In this document: positions 41,596 through 50,852 of the stretch, one piece after another
Position numbering within the stretch: the stretch's first letter is position 1
Layout: every line of letters begins with the position of its first letter
Assembly (NCBI GenBank): GCA_041652755.1
Contig: JBAZGS010000007.1
Location: 1 to 64,000, forward strand
Direction of reading: 5' to 3'
Origin: JAQTTT01 sp041652755
GTDB lineage: Archaea > Nanobdellota > Nanobdellia > Tiddalikarchaeales > Tiddalikarchaeaceae
Length of the DNA: 64,000 nt
Program-made: the position numbers and the translations under genes
The notes under the pieces: generated by a model
Told to the model about the DNA's origin: nothing
Seen by the model: the letters and a program-made list of their open reading frames with translations, nothing else
Database searches by the model: none

Positions 41596-42334
41596 TCTTG
41601 TTTCTTATATAAGTTGTTGGCAGAATGATATTTTCAGGGTTAATGTCATAATTTCTTGCAGTTATTACTTCTTCAAGGGTTGCTTTTTTGTTATTGTCTA
41701 TGAACCTGTCATGCTTGTGCTCTTCGTAGAATTCAATAATGTTTGGCATTTTTTTGAATGAGTATATTAGGTTTCCAAGCCCTTCATAAATATAGTCTTT
41801 TTTTGACAGCTCGCTTAATTCATAGTTTTTGTCCAATTGCTTAACTGCTCTTATGAAATTATTGATTGAGTTATTCTTTTGAATTTTGTTGAAAAACTCT
41901 GAGTTGCTTGGGTTGTAAAAATACCCTATTGGAAGCTGCTTAAGCATTAAGTCATGATTAATCTTTGTTAATTTCCAGGGTTCATGGTTAAGCGTTTCAT
42001 TTTTTGGATAGCTTATTTTTAGCAGTAAGTAAACGCTTCCGTAATATTTCTCAAGCAATCCTCTGAGGTTAAATTTTTCGAAAGTGGTTCTTGATATTTT
42101 TTCATTTTTTGAGTTAGCTGTTAAATAATTTATTGCCCTGTTTAGATTAGAAACATTATTCCAGTAATTTGGGTTTGCAGCTTCATTAAGCCATTTGAAG
42201 TTTGCTTTTATATAAGCATCATATTGCTGTTTTGTGAAATGATTATTGCTGCATAAGTATTCCTTATGGCTTGGAAAATGATGCAGTGAAGCGCTTAAAG
42301 CTATTATTGAAGTGTCATAATTGTTTGTTTTCAT
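41585..42334 (-). CDS. orphan protein of unknown function
   Basis: A 249-aa protein without a recognised family. It is rich in N, Y and K and looks mostly helical, with a KKDYIYEGLGNLIYSFKKM segment near residue 180. No catalytic motif, signal peptide or membrane span is seen. The start lies 92 bases from the divergent ABCE1 start, and TATA-like AT stretches occur on both strands between them. Real coding is supported by its length and similar codon use to neighbours. Confidence 0.65.
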   Translation of the reverse strand: MKTNNYDTSIIALSASLHHFPSHKEYLCSNNHFTKQQYDAYIKANFKWLNEAANPNYWNNVSNLNRAINYLTANSKNEKISRTTFEKFNLRGLLEKYYGSVYLLLKISYPKNETLNHEPWKLTKINHDLMLKQLPIGYFYNPSNSEFFNKIQKNNSINNFIRAVKQLDKNYELSELSKKDYIYEGLGNLIYSFKKMPNIIEFYEEHKHDRFIDNNKKATLEEVITARNYDINPENIILPTTYIRNKTKK

Positions 42335-42425
42335 GGCTAATTTTTAGTTTAAAAAATTTTTATTTAAATAGTTGCTGGTTTGATTGAAATCTTTTTAAAT
42401 CTTGTTTTAATTGTTCTTTAATAGT

Positions 42426-44162
42426 ATGAGAGTTGTTGTTGTTGACAAGAAAAAATGCACTGCAGGCAAAGGGTGCGATTATGTTTGCATGAAATTCTGC
42501 CCCATTAATAGGGATGAAAAGGATTGCATAATCAAAGGCAAGGAGGGCAAAATCTCAATTATTGAAGAGAACTGCATTGGCTGCGGCATCTGCGTTAAGA
42601 AATGCCCTTTTGATGCTATTAAGGTTGTTAATCTTCCTAAAGAGCTGGAAAAAAAGGAGCTGTATTCTTACGGGCTTAATTGTTTCAGGCTTTTCAATTT
42701 AATTATTCCTGTGAAGAATCAAATAACTGGTTTGGTTGGAGTTAATGGTATTGGTAAAAGCACTTGCTTAAACATTTTGTCAGGCCAAATTGTTCCTAAT
42801 TTCGGGGAGTTTAATTCTCCTGCTAGCGGCCAAAGAGTTATTGAGTATTTTAAAGGAAGCGAGGGGCAAATGTATTTTGAAAACTTGTATACTAAAGGTG
42901 TTGAAACTAGTTATAAGCCTCAGTATATTGAGCGCATTCCTAAGGCTTTTGGGGGAACTGTTAAGGAGTTGCTTAAAAGTTTTTCAGAAAAAATTGATGA
43001 GGTTGCTAAAGAATTAGAAGTTTATCATTTATTTGATAGGAAATTGGATGAGATTAGTGGAGGAGAGCTTCAGAGAGTTGCTATTGCTGCAAGCCTTGTG
43101 AAAGAGTCTCAATTATTGTTCATTGATGAGCCTAGCAGTTATTTGGATATTAAGCAAAGATTAAAGATTTCTAATGTAATCAGGAAAGTTGGGCTGCTTA
43201 AAGATTCTTGCGTGGTTGTTGAGCATGATTTAGTGATGCTTGATTACTTGGCGGATTTGGGCAATATTATTTATGGTAAAAGCGGAGCTTATGGGATTGT
43301 CAGCAACCAGTTAAGCATTAGGGAAGCAATCAATACTTACTTATATGGTTATATTAAGGAGGATAATATGCGCTTTAGGGAGAACGAAATAAAGTTTGAT
43401 GTTAAAGCTCCAGTTATCTCATTGTCAAGATTTCCTTTAATAAGCTGGGGAGAGGTTAGTAAAAAGTTAGGAAATTTTAAGCTAAAGATTAATCCTGGCT
43501 CTTTGATGAAAAATGAAATCATTGGAATACTTGGTGAGAATGGCATTGGAAAAACCACTTTTGCAAAAATTTTAAGCGGAGTGATTAAGCCTGACAGCGG
43601 AACTATTGACAGCTCTATTAAAATAAGCTATAAGCCACAGTATATTTCAGTTGAAGATGATAACATTGTCAGGGTTTATTTGAAAACTTGCAGCAATTCA
43701 TTGATTGAGAAATTAGACTTAAGCCATTTGCTTTCAAGAAAAGTTAGTGAACTTAGCGGAGGAGAGCTTCAAAGGGTTGCTATTGCTGAATGCTTATCTA
43801 GGGAAGCTGATGTTTATTTGCTTGATGAGCCTAGCGCGCACTTGGATGTTGAGCAAAGATTGAATGTTTCAAACATTATTAGGGATATTGTTAAAAAGAA
43901 GGAAGCAAGCTGTTTCGTCATTGACCATGATATATTGTTCATGGATTATTTGAGCGATAAATTAATGATTTTTTTAGGAACTCCTGGGCTGAAAGGTGAG
44001 ACTTATGGGCCAATGCAGATGAGGGATGGAATGAACAAGTTCCTTAAGGAATTAAATATTACTTTCAGAAGAGATAAGGATACTAAAAGGCCTAGGGCTA
44101 ACAAGCTTAACAGCCAGTTAGATTCAGAGCAGAAAGAAAAAGGAGAATATTATTACCAATAA
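42426..44162 (+). CDS. abce1: ribosome recycling ATPase ABCE1 (Rli1)
   Basis: A 578-aa ABCE1. The N-terminal Fe-S domain has two ferredoxin-like motifs, CTAGKGCDYVCMKFCP and CIGCGICVKKCP. Two nucleotide-binding domains follow with Walker A GVNGIGKST and GENGIGKTT, signatures ISGGELQR and LSGGELQR, and Walker B FIDEPSSYLD and LLDEPSAHLD. It splits ribosomes after termination with aRF1/Pelota. I start at the ATG at 42426 (MRVVVVDKKKC), with CTTTTTAAAT 26-35 bases before it, rather than at a TTG 15 bases upstream. It abuts the convergent DUF63 gene. Confidence 0.97.
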   Translation: MRVVVVDKKKCTAGKGCDYVCMKFCPINRDEKDCIIKGKEGKISIIEENCIGCGICVKKCPFDAIKVVNLPKELEKKELYSYGLNCFRLFNLIIPVKNQITGLVGVNGIGKSTCLNILSGQIVPNFGEFNSPASGQRVIEYFKGSEGQMYFENLYTKGVETSYKPQYIERIPKAFGGTVKELLKSFSEKIDEVAKELEVYHLFDRKLDEISGGELQRVAIAASLVKESQLLFIDEPSSYLDIKQRLKISNVIRKVGLLKDSCVVVEHDLVMLDYLADLGNIIYGKSGAYGIVSNQLSIREAINTYLYGYIKEDNMRFRENEIKFDVKAPVISLSRFPLISWGEVSKKLGNFKLKINPGSLMKNEIIGILGENGIGKTTFAKILSGVIKPDSGTIDSSIKISYKPQYISVEDDNIVRVYLKTCSNSLIEKLDLSHLLSRKVSELSGGELQRVAIAECLSREADVYLLDEPSAHLDVEQRLNVSNIIRDIVKKKEASCFVIDHDILFMDYLSDKLMIFLGTPGLKGETYGPMQMRDGMNKFLKELNITFRRDKDTKRPRANKLNSQLDSEQKEKGEYYYQ

Positions 44163-44948
44163 TTACACTCCTAAAAGTATTGTGATAAAGTTCCTGATTC
44201 CTGGGCCGAGCCCGAGTACGCAGATTATTATTTTTAAGTAATTGCCAAACTCTTTGTCCGGGTCTTTGTTTAAGTAATAAAGCAAGGGCAGCAGGACTAA
44301 GAGCTTTAATGCATACATTACTGCTCCTGTATGAAAGTATTGCGTGAAGAATCCTCCGACAATGTGAACTTCAATGTATCCAAAGAAGTCTATGTTTACA
44401 AAAGTGCTTGTTGCGTCAAACAAGTGGCTCATTATTGCTGCAAGGCTTAATTTGTCAGAAAGCAAGGGTATTTTTTTTCTGAGCAAAAACAGTGGAGCAA
44501 TTGAGATTGAAAAAAATAATGCATATAAAGGCAGTGCTTTAAAATTAACTATGTTAAAATTAGGCAAATGAAAAAGGATTAGTATTGTTGGCAAGTAAGT
44601 CATTAAGATTTTTTTTCCAAGTAACTTATCCAGAAAGAATGACAGGAAAAACAGGGCAATCATCATTATCCATATTCCTGGAGTTACTGTCCAGAAAAAT
44701 CTTTCATAAACTCCTGTGTCAGCGTAAACCCTTATGATGCTTCCGAGTATTATGAATGGCAAGATTTTTAGCAAAAGATTAATATTGAATTTTGCTTTTC
44801 CTTTCAAGATTTTATACATTAATGAGATTAAAATTATTGCCAAGATTGCATAAGCCATTGTGTCAAAAATGTTGTAAGATTCTGAGCTGCTCCATCCTTT
44901 TAGGAAATTTTCATAAAAAAAACTTGACAAGTTCATGAGATTATTCAA
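44163..44948 (-). CDS. DUF63 family membrane protein
   Basis: A 261-aa integral membrane protein with about eight helices. It carries the DUF63 features YNIFDTMAYAILAIIL near the N-terminus and LGLGPGIRNFITI at the end, together with histidines in HLFDATST and IEVHIVGG that could be functional. The family is archaeal and of unknown function. The stop touches that of ABCE1 on the other strand. It is divergent from the 464-aa orphan gene. Confidence 0.85.
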   Translation of the reverse strand: MNNLMNLSSFFYENFLKGWSSSESYNIFDTMAYAILAIILISLMYKILKGKAKFNINLLLKILPFIILGSIIRVYADTGVYERFFWTVTPGIWIMMIALFFLSFFLDKLLGKKILMTYLPTILILFHLPNFNIVNFKALPLYALFFSISIAPLFLLRKKIPLLSDKLSLAAIMSHLFDATSTFVNIDFFGYIEVHIVGGFFTQYFHTGAVMYALKLLVLLPLLYYLNKDPDKEFGNYLKIIICVLGLGPGIRNFITILLGV

Positions 44949-44999
44949 TAATTGCTGTTTTAAAAAAGTTTAATAAATACTGGTTGCTAATAAATTTTT

Positions 45000-46394
45000 A
45001 TGGCTGATAAGGAAAAAGAATTGTCTCCTGAAGAGTTGGGAGAAAAGATTGATAAAATTTTAGAAAAAAGCAGGATAATTGACAGTAATGGATGGAAAAT
45101 TCAGTACAATCTTGAGATTCTTTCCCCTTTTGAAAAGCCTGAAAAGTTTTACGGATTCGTTTTAAGGGAGGTTAGGGGTGAGTTTAAGAATGTTTTAAGA
45201 GTTGACCAGTCTTTAAATGCGAGCCCTACTAGCGCGTTCTTTGCTGATGTCAGCCAAAGAAGAGCTATTGCTAAAGAGAATGTTGACAAGTCAATGGGTA
45301 TTGTTGCTGGAATAGTTCAGACAATTACTAAGCTTTTGTATTCTTTAAGGGAGTTTGATTCAGTTCTTGATATTATAAAAAAGCTGGATTCATCCGATAA
45401 GCTGGAAGTTTTTGCTGCTGAGCAGAACTTGAGAAGAATATTCTTAGATGAGGTTGATTCAAAAAAAGGCAGGGGAGGAATGTATCAAATGCAGGTTGCT
45501 CAAGGAATGGAGTATGTTAATTTAGTTGATTCATTCTTGACCATTGAAACCTTAAAAGATATTGATGACTTAAGAAGCAATGACAGGATTAAGAGGATTT
45601 TAAAGGGAAGGTTTCAGGAGTATGAACTATGGAAAGTTGCTTTTAAAAAAGACATGGTTTCAAGAAAGGAGATTCAAAAACAGTTCTTAAAGTCGCAGGT
45701 TGAAAGCCTTAAGATTCAGCTTGATTGGATTAAGCCTTATTATACTTTGCTAAAGCAGTTGGAGATTAAAAGCGGAACAACTGATCCTGATTTGCTTGCA
45801 GGATTTGACACTAGCTTGATTACAACAAAGATTAGATGCATTGATGGAGGGCAAAAGAATGATTCGCTTGTTACTGCTTTTTTAGATGTTGACTTCTCAT
45901 TTAAAACAGGTCCTTATCCTATTCAGACTGATTCTGGAGGAAGAGCGTATCATCATAGGTTTGGAACTAAGATAACTTACACTCCTTACATTATGAAAAA
46001 TGAGGATTATGAGGATTTTGTCAAGAAAGAAACAATGAAAGAGATTGATTTTTTCAAGGATATTGTCGGAAGCCAGCTTAAAGCAATGCAGGAAGATTTG
46101 GATAAGTATTTAGGAGGGCAAGATTATATTGGCAGAGATGATTCAGATGATGATAAAGCTAAGCCTCTTAACCAGTTTGAATTCTTGACTCTTCCGTTTA
46201 AAGGCTTGCTTAACTTGTTTGGAATAAGCTTTGAAAAAAAAGGGAAGCCTAAAGCTAAGTTTTCTTTGTTTAAGTATGAGAATGATTTGGATAAGTTCAG
46301 GGAAAAACTCAAAAAAGCAACAAAGGATTTATACACTCTTTTTAAGGATGAAAATGGGCTTCCAACTGAAAGTGCTACTTTAAGCCTTAATTAA
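45000..46394 (+). CDS. large soluble protein of unknown function (464 aa)
   Basis: I do not recognise a family. Residues 1-130 contain a basic-acidic mixture and the region ASPTSAFFADVSQRRA; a helical middle follows (KKLDSSDKLEVFAAEQNLRR), then a glycine-rich patch KKGRGGMYQM, and a beta-rich part with RCIDGGQKNDSLVTAFLDVDF near 300. The last 90 residues have FLTLPFKGLLNLFGI, then a charged helix. The TATA-like TTTTAAAAAAG is placed about 40 bases before the ATG. It is next to a TIM-barrel gene in the same direction (46 bases), so they may be partners. Confidence 0.72.
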   Translation: MADKEKELSPEELGEKIDKILEKSRIIDSNGWKIQYNLEILSPFEKPEKFYGFVLREVRGEFKNVLRVDQSLNASPTSAFFADVSQRRAIAKENVDKSMGIVAGIVQTITKLLYSLREFDSVLDIIKKLDSSDKLEVFAAEQNLRRIFLDEVDSKKGRGGMYQMQVAQGMEYVNLVDSFLTIETLKDIDDLRSNDRIKRILKGRFQEYELWKVAFKKDMVSRKEIQKQFLKSQVESLKIQLDWIKPYYTLLKQLEIKSGTTDPDLLAGFDTSLITTKIRCIDGGQKNDSLVTAFLDVDFSFKTGPYPIQTDSGGRAYHHRFGTKITYTPYIMKNEDYEDFVKKETMKEIDFFKDIVGSQLKAMQEDLDKYLGGQDYIGRDDSDDDKAKPLNQFEFLTLPFKGLLNLFGISFEKKGKPKAKFSLFKYENDLDKFREKLKKATKDLYTLFKDENGLPTESATLSLN

Positions 46395-46440
46395 TCAAAA
46401 AGCATAATTATTATAAAAAAAGGATGCTCTAATATTTGTT

Positions 46441-48123
46441 ATGGCTTTTGACTCTAAATATTTCACTGGAACTGATTCTAGTAGTTATTTTACTGAAAAC
46501 AGCAATTTGTACAAATCCAGCCAAGGATTAACTATTGGTGATGAATCAGGAATGGGCAATAGCCCTTTAAGCTCCACCACTAAAGCTATTCAGCATGGTT
46601 TTCAGACTTTGATGATTTTAATGAACCAGCCTGGAGCAGGAAGAGGCGCTGAAGGGATTGGAAATGTTGACAGGATAAGCCAGCAGCAATTAGATGCAAC
46701 TGCTGAGATGCTTAGGCTTAATAAGATGAATTTCATTACTCATGGACCTATCATTGATTTGTTAGGTTTTGGAGGTGAAGAAAATAAGGAGTCAGTTATT
46801 TCTGCTGAAAAAAGGGATGAGAATGCTAGGATTTTTGAAAAAGTTATTGAAAACACTGATAAGATGGCTCAAAAAGCTGATTTGAAAAATACTCCTTTAA
46901 CTATTCATGCTTCAAATGCTATAGGCCCTCAGGGTGATTTTTTTGACAGTGGTTATAAGACTAAGGATGGAAAAGTTATTTATGGACAAACAGGCTCAAT
47001 GATTAAAAAAGACACTGGACAATTAGTGCCTATGCAGAGCAGCTTCAAATGGCTTCCAATAACTGATTCATATAAGAATTCTTATGAATTAAAAGAAGGA
47101 ACTGAAGAGAATGGCTATGCTTTGTTTGAGATTACTCCAAAGAAGCATTTTGAGATGGCTAATGCAACTGCTTTGGATGAGGTTGATAAAAAGATTTCAG
47201 ATATTGACATAAAATTGCAGCAGCTTAGGGAAATTCATCAGGAGAATTCTCCTGGTTTCCATAATTTAGGGGTTGAAAGAAGAACTTTGGAATCTGACAG
47301 GTTTCATTTGACAAGCGGTAAAATTGGAGGCATGGAAGGGGAGAATGTTTTTGTCACAGCAACTGATTACATGAATGAGATGATGCCTAATCAGATTACT
47401 AGGCTAGCTATGGCGTCTTATAAGACTAAGAGTCAGCCAGTTTTAGCTATTGAAAACATGCCTATGCATCAGTTTGGAAAACCTGAAGAGGTTATTAAAA
47501 TTGTTGAAGAATCAAGGAAGAAATTCGCAAAAGAATTGGAGGATAAAGAGGGGCTTGATTATGACCAAGCAAGGGAGACTGCAAATAAATTGATAGGCTC
47601 AACAATGGACATTGGGCATTTGAATACTTTAAAGGCAAAGATTAATCCTAATACTAACAAGTATTGGACTGATGATGATTTGAAAAAAGAGGCTGAAAAA
47701 ATGGCGAAAGCTGGAATTAAATTAGTTCACATTGCTGACAACATTGGAGAGTTTGGAAAAGACAGCCATTTAATGCTTGGCAGGGGAAATGCCAAGATTG
47801 ATGAAATGCTTGATATTTTAAAGGAGAACGGTTTCAAAGGCCAGGCAGCTATTGAATCCTATGAAGGTGAAGGCGAGTTTGATAAAGTTTGGGCGAGGAA
47901 TAATATTAGGGTTTTAGGCTCAATGTATGAGTCGGGAAGAGGGCCGTCAATAATGGATGTTGATTTAAGCGCTCCTTATTCAAGCAGGAGCAGCAATTAT
48001 GGGCATAAAGTTTCTGATCTTCATTGGAGCCAATGGGGAGGGCCTTTTGCTGGAATGCACACTACTTTTGGAGGAGGCAGTGCTGATAAAAGGGATGGTT
48101 TTAGCGGCACTCCAACAAATTAA
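46441..48123 (+). CDS. AP-endonuclease/xylose-isomerase-fold TIM-barrel protein
   Basis: A 560-aa protein whose middle and C-terminal part fit a TIM barrel of the endonuclease IV/sugar isomerase superfamily: NFITHGPIIDL, LTIHASNAIG, VLAIENMPMHQFG, GSTMDIGHLN, KLVHIADNIGEFG, and QAAIESYEGEG. His and Glu residues in these strand ends fit metal ligands. Large inserts and a Gly/Ser-rich tail (GGPFAGMHTTFGGGSADKRDG) make it about twice the usual length. It may be a DNA or sugar enzyme, or have lost activity. It follows the 464-aa orphan gene directly. Confidence 0.72.
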   Translation: MAFDSKYFTGTDSSSYFTENSNLYKSSQGLTIGDESGMGNSPLSSTTKAIQHGFQTLMILMNQPGAGRGAEGIGNVDRISQQQLDATAEMLRLNKMNFITHGPIIDLLGFGGEENKESVISAEKRDENARIFEKVIENTDKMAQKADLKNTPLTIHASNAIGPQGDFFDSGYKTKDGKVIYGQTGSMIKKDTGQLVPMQSSFKWLPITDSYKNSYELKEGTEENGYALFEITPKKHFEMANATALDEVDKKISDIDIKLQQLREIHQENSPGFHNLGVERRTLESDRFHLTSGKIGGMEGENVFVTATDYMNEMMPNQITRLAMASYKTKSQPVLAIENMPMHQFGKPEEVIKIVEESRKKFAKELEDKEGLDYDQARETANKLIGSTMDIGHLNTLKAKINPNTNKYWTDDDLKKEAEKMAKAGIKLVHIADNIGEFGKDSHLMLGRGNAKIDEMLDILKENGFKGQAAIESYEGEGEFDKVWARNNIRVLGSMYESGRGPSIMDVDLSAPYSSRSSNYGHKVSDLHWSQWGGPFAGMHTTFGGGSADKRDGFSGTPTN

Positions 48124-48148
48124 TAAATAACTAATAAGTGAATATTTC

Positions 48149-48925
48149 ATGGTAAAAAAAGAAAAAAATTCTAATACTCTTAGGCAGGGTAATGATTATT
48201 TAATTGCTTCAAAGTTCAGCGAAGAGATTTATCCTGAGTTCAGCTCAGTTATTAAAAGCATTATTTATTTTGGCAGCAGCACAAGGGATGACAAAAAGAA
48301 AGGCGATGTTGACTTATTAATAGTTTTTAATGACTCTGAGGTAATAAGCGATGATGATTTCAAGATTTATTTTAATTCCAAGATTAATGAGGTTTCAAGA
48401 CGGGTGAGCAGCAGGATTCATTTGAATATTGTGACTTTAACTGTTTTTTTCCAGAACTTAATCAATTCAGAGCCTGTTGTGCTTAATATTTTAAGGGATG
48501 GGATTAGCATTGTTGACACTGGATTTTTTAATCCCTTAAAGATTTTATTATTAAAGGGTGATTTGAAGCCAACTCCTGAAGCAATATTTAACTGCGCAAC
48601 AAGGGTTTCGCAGCATGTTCTTAGGAGCAAGATTAATCTGTTAAGCAGCGTGCAAGAGTTGTATTTGGCAATGCTTGATGCTTCGCAGGCTATGCTTATG
48701 AGCTATGGCCAAGTTGCTCCTAGCCCTGTTAAGGTTCCTGAATTATTAAAGGGATTGAAGGTTAATGCTGAATTAGTCACTATTTTTTCTAATATGCAGA
48801 AATTATTCAAAGACATTGAATACAGAAGGGTTAATGAATTGTCAGGAAAAGAATATGATATTTTAGCCAAGAAGTCTGGTGTTTTTATTAAGGAAATGGA
48901 AAAAAGATTAAAAAAAAAGATTTAA
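48149..48925 (+). CDS. nucleotidyltransferase with HEPN-like helical tail, paralogue 1
   Basis: A 258-aa protein. The MNT-type nucleotidyltransferase motif is IIYFGSSTRDDKKKGDVDLLIVF, with the GS and the D-x-D metal pair. A helical C-terminal domain has SVQELYLAMLDASQAMLMSYGQVAPSPVKVPELL, much like AlkyNTase/HEPN helical domains. The gene at 50853 is a paralogue, with a parallel QGAVVSATQSLLMQMGKEPPAPKQIPEAI. Such enzymes add nucleotides to RNA or proteins, or act as antitoxins. It is the third gene in a row of same-strand orphans, and two divergent orphans separate it from its paralogue. Confidence 0.8.
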   Translation: MVKKEKNSNTLRQGNDYLIASKFSEEIYPEFSSVIKSIIYFGSSTRDDKKKGDVDLLIVFNDSEVISDDDFKIYFNSKINEVSRRVSSRIHLNIVTLTVFFQNLINSEPVVLNILRDGISIVDTGFFNPLKILLLKGDLKPTPEAIFNCATRVSQHVLRSKINLLSSVQELYLAMLDASQAMLMSYGQVAPSPVKVPELLKGLKVNAELVTIFSNMQKLFKDIEYRRVNELSGKEYDILAKKSGVFIKEMEKRLKKKI

Positions 48926-48948
48926 GGTTTTTTATTTTTAAATAATAC

Positions 48949-49899
48949 TTATGCTAAAACCGAAGCTTGGTTTCTTTGAGCTAATGGATTTACTTTTTTC
49001 TTTTTATCATCCAATGATTTATACATTTCTTTTGTGAAATATTGTGATAACTTTGGATCTTTTTCAATTAAAGCTTTATCCACATGTCTATAAGCATTTA
49101 CTAAACCTTTAGTTAAAAATGATTTTTTGAAAGTTTCAGGGCCTATTCCTATTTCTAATGCATAGCTCGCAAGGCTATTTGTTATTCTTTTATTCATTAA
49201 TGGCTGGCTGCATTCATCATTGTCTATGCTGTCAAGAGCTGAAAGGATGTTTGTTAATTTTTCATCAACATACTTGTTCATGCTGAAGTTTTCATTACCT
49301 AAAGCTTTATATTTGATATTGCAAATTGTTAAAAATGAATTCATTGCATTATTGTTATCTTTATCTTTAATTATTGCATTATAATCATTTTCTGCAACTT
49401 GTTTAACAAGGCTTAATGCATTATCAATATACAGTGGAAGAGTATCATAAATAACTGCAACATTTTTCATGGCCCTTAAATCTGTGCTTATTTTTGGATA
49501 ATTTGAAGTTACTTCTCCTTTTCCGAATTTTTCATGGAATCTTGAGTAATTGCTGAAATCTGAGATTATTTTTAATTTTTTGAAAGCGTCATTTGTTTTC
49601 TCAAAAACTTCATCTACATATTTTTTAGATGCTTCTTCATCAAGAGTTCCGTCTTTTTTCAGTTTTGTTAATTCAGGGCTTTGGGTATAAATAGCAGTAT
49701 AGTTTAATCCTGCATATTCTCCTTTTTCATTAGTTTTATATAAAAATTCTCCTGTAGTTCTATCTGCAAAATATCTTAAATCTGAAAAAGTTTTGAAATA
49801 CTGATTAATGTTTTCTTTAGTGTTTTTTGCATTATCCACTACACTCCAATGAGATTTTAATAATTCTCCAAGATCCTTATAAGTTTTATCAGTACTCAT
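48949..49899 (-). CDS. orphan helical protein (316 aa)
   Basis: A 316-aa lysine-rich protein without recognised domain, predicted alpha-helical throughout, with YIDNALSLVKQVAENDYNAI in the middle. No signal peptide or membrane segment. It is convergent with nucleotidyltransferase paralogue 1 (23 bases between ends) and follows another orphan of similar composition. TATA-like AAAATGTTT... lies in the 39-base gap upstream. Possibly a fast-evolving, lineage-specific protein. Confidence 0.65.
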   Translation of the reverse strand: MSTDKTYKDLGELLKSHWSVVDNAKNTKENINQYFKTFSDLRYFADRTTGEFLYKTNEKGEYAGLNYTAIYTQSPELTKLKKDGTLDEEASKKYVDEVFEKTNDAFKKLKIISDFSNYSRFHEKFGKGEVTSNYPKISTDLRAMKNVAVIYDTLPLYIDNALSLVKQVAENDYNAIIKDKDNNNAMNSFLTICNIKYKALGNENFSMNKYVDEKLTNILSALDSIDNDECSQPLMNKRITNSLASYALEIGIGPETFKKSFLTKGLVNAYRHVDKALIEKDPKLSQYFTKEMYKSLDDKKKKVNPLAQRNQASVLA

Positions 49900-49938
49900 G
49901 CTTAATTATTGAATAAAATCTATTTAAAAATGTTTTTA

Positions 49939-50775
49939 TTACTCATTGGTGACAAATTGTTGGCTTGTTTCATTAATTAATGCTTCAATTGCTTCTGAAA
50001 AAGGAACTACTAAATTGTCATTCCAGCGCTTTTTGTTAATGTATCCTTCACCTAAGATGTCATCCCCTTGAGAAATAGAGTGATTTGATGCGTATAATCC
50101 TTCGGAAGTTTTAGTATTGATTTTAATCTTTCTTTCCTCATAGTTTGCTGTTTTTTTCTGTGTTGATTTTAATCCTTTTACAAATTTGGTTACAGCTTTT
50201 TTATTCTCTTCATTTGATTGGCTTGATTTTAAAAAAGTTGTAATTAAATGAATTGCATATCTTTGCATTGCCAGTTCTTTGCTTACATTTGCTCCCTTAA
50301 AATCATCAATTGTTAAATTATCATAGTCTTTTTTGAACCTTTCAATATAATCAGTTAAAGCCCCTTTCGCATTAGTGTTAAGCTCTTGCATTTTTGCTGT
50401 AGTATTAGTGAAATTTGCGTCATCTGCTGAAAGAACTGATTCAAGGGTTGAATCAAAATAATTAATAGTTTGTTTAAATTTATCTTGAGCACATGAATAA
50501 TTGCCTAAAGAGCTGTTAAGGTTTACTAATTCATATCTTCCTAATCCCTGCGAACAAGCCTTGAAACTTTCTTTGCTGATTTCTTCAATCTTATTTAAAT
50601 ATTCAATAGGTATTTTGTAAGCAGCACTATATTGTTCATTAAATCTTTTTTCATCAAAGTTTGGCTGAGCTTGGGCTTGAGCTTTGGTTTTCTTATAATT
50701 AACTAGCAATTTAATTGTTTGGGTTAAATTTTCAGAATCAATATACAGTTTAGCCACGCTTGGTAAATTAAACAT
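49939..50775 (-). CDS. orphan helical protein (278 aa)
   Basis: A 278-aa protein rich in K, N and Q. It looks like a long helical bundle, with KKTKAQAQAQPNFDEKRF near residue 28 and FTNTTAKMQELNTNAKG near 122. No family recognised. It shares general composition with the downstream 316-aa orphan but no clear sequence identity. Its start is divergent from nucleotidyltransferase paralogue 2 across 77 bases, in which both have TATA-like sequences. Confidence 0.65.
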   Translation of the reverse strand: MFNLPSVAKLYIDSENLTQTIKLLVNYKKTKAQAQAQPNFDEKRFNEQYSAAYKIPIEYLNKIEEISKESFKACSQGLGRYELVNLNSSLGNYSCAQDKFKQTINYFDSTLESVLSADDANFTNTTAKMQELNTNAKGALTDYIERFKKDYDNLTIDDFKGANVSKELAMQRYAIHLITTFLKSSQSNEENKKAVTKFVKGLKSTQKKTANYEERKIKINTKTSEGLYASNHSISQGDDILGEGYINKKRWNDNLVVPFSEAIEALINETSQQFVTNE

Positions 50776-50852
50776 GAAATAGTATAGGAAAGATTCTTTT
50801 TTTAAAGCTTTTGTAAAGGTTTTTAAATGAAATTAATTATCAAAGTATTATA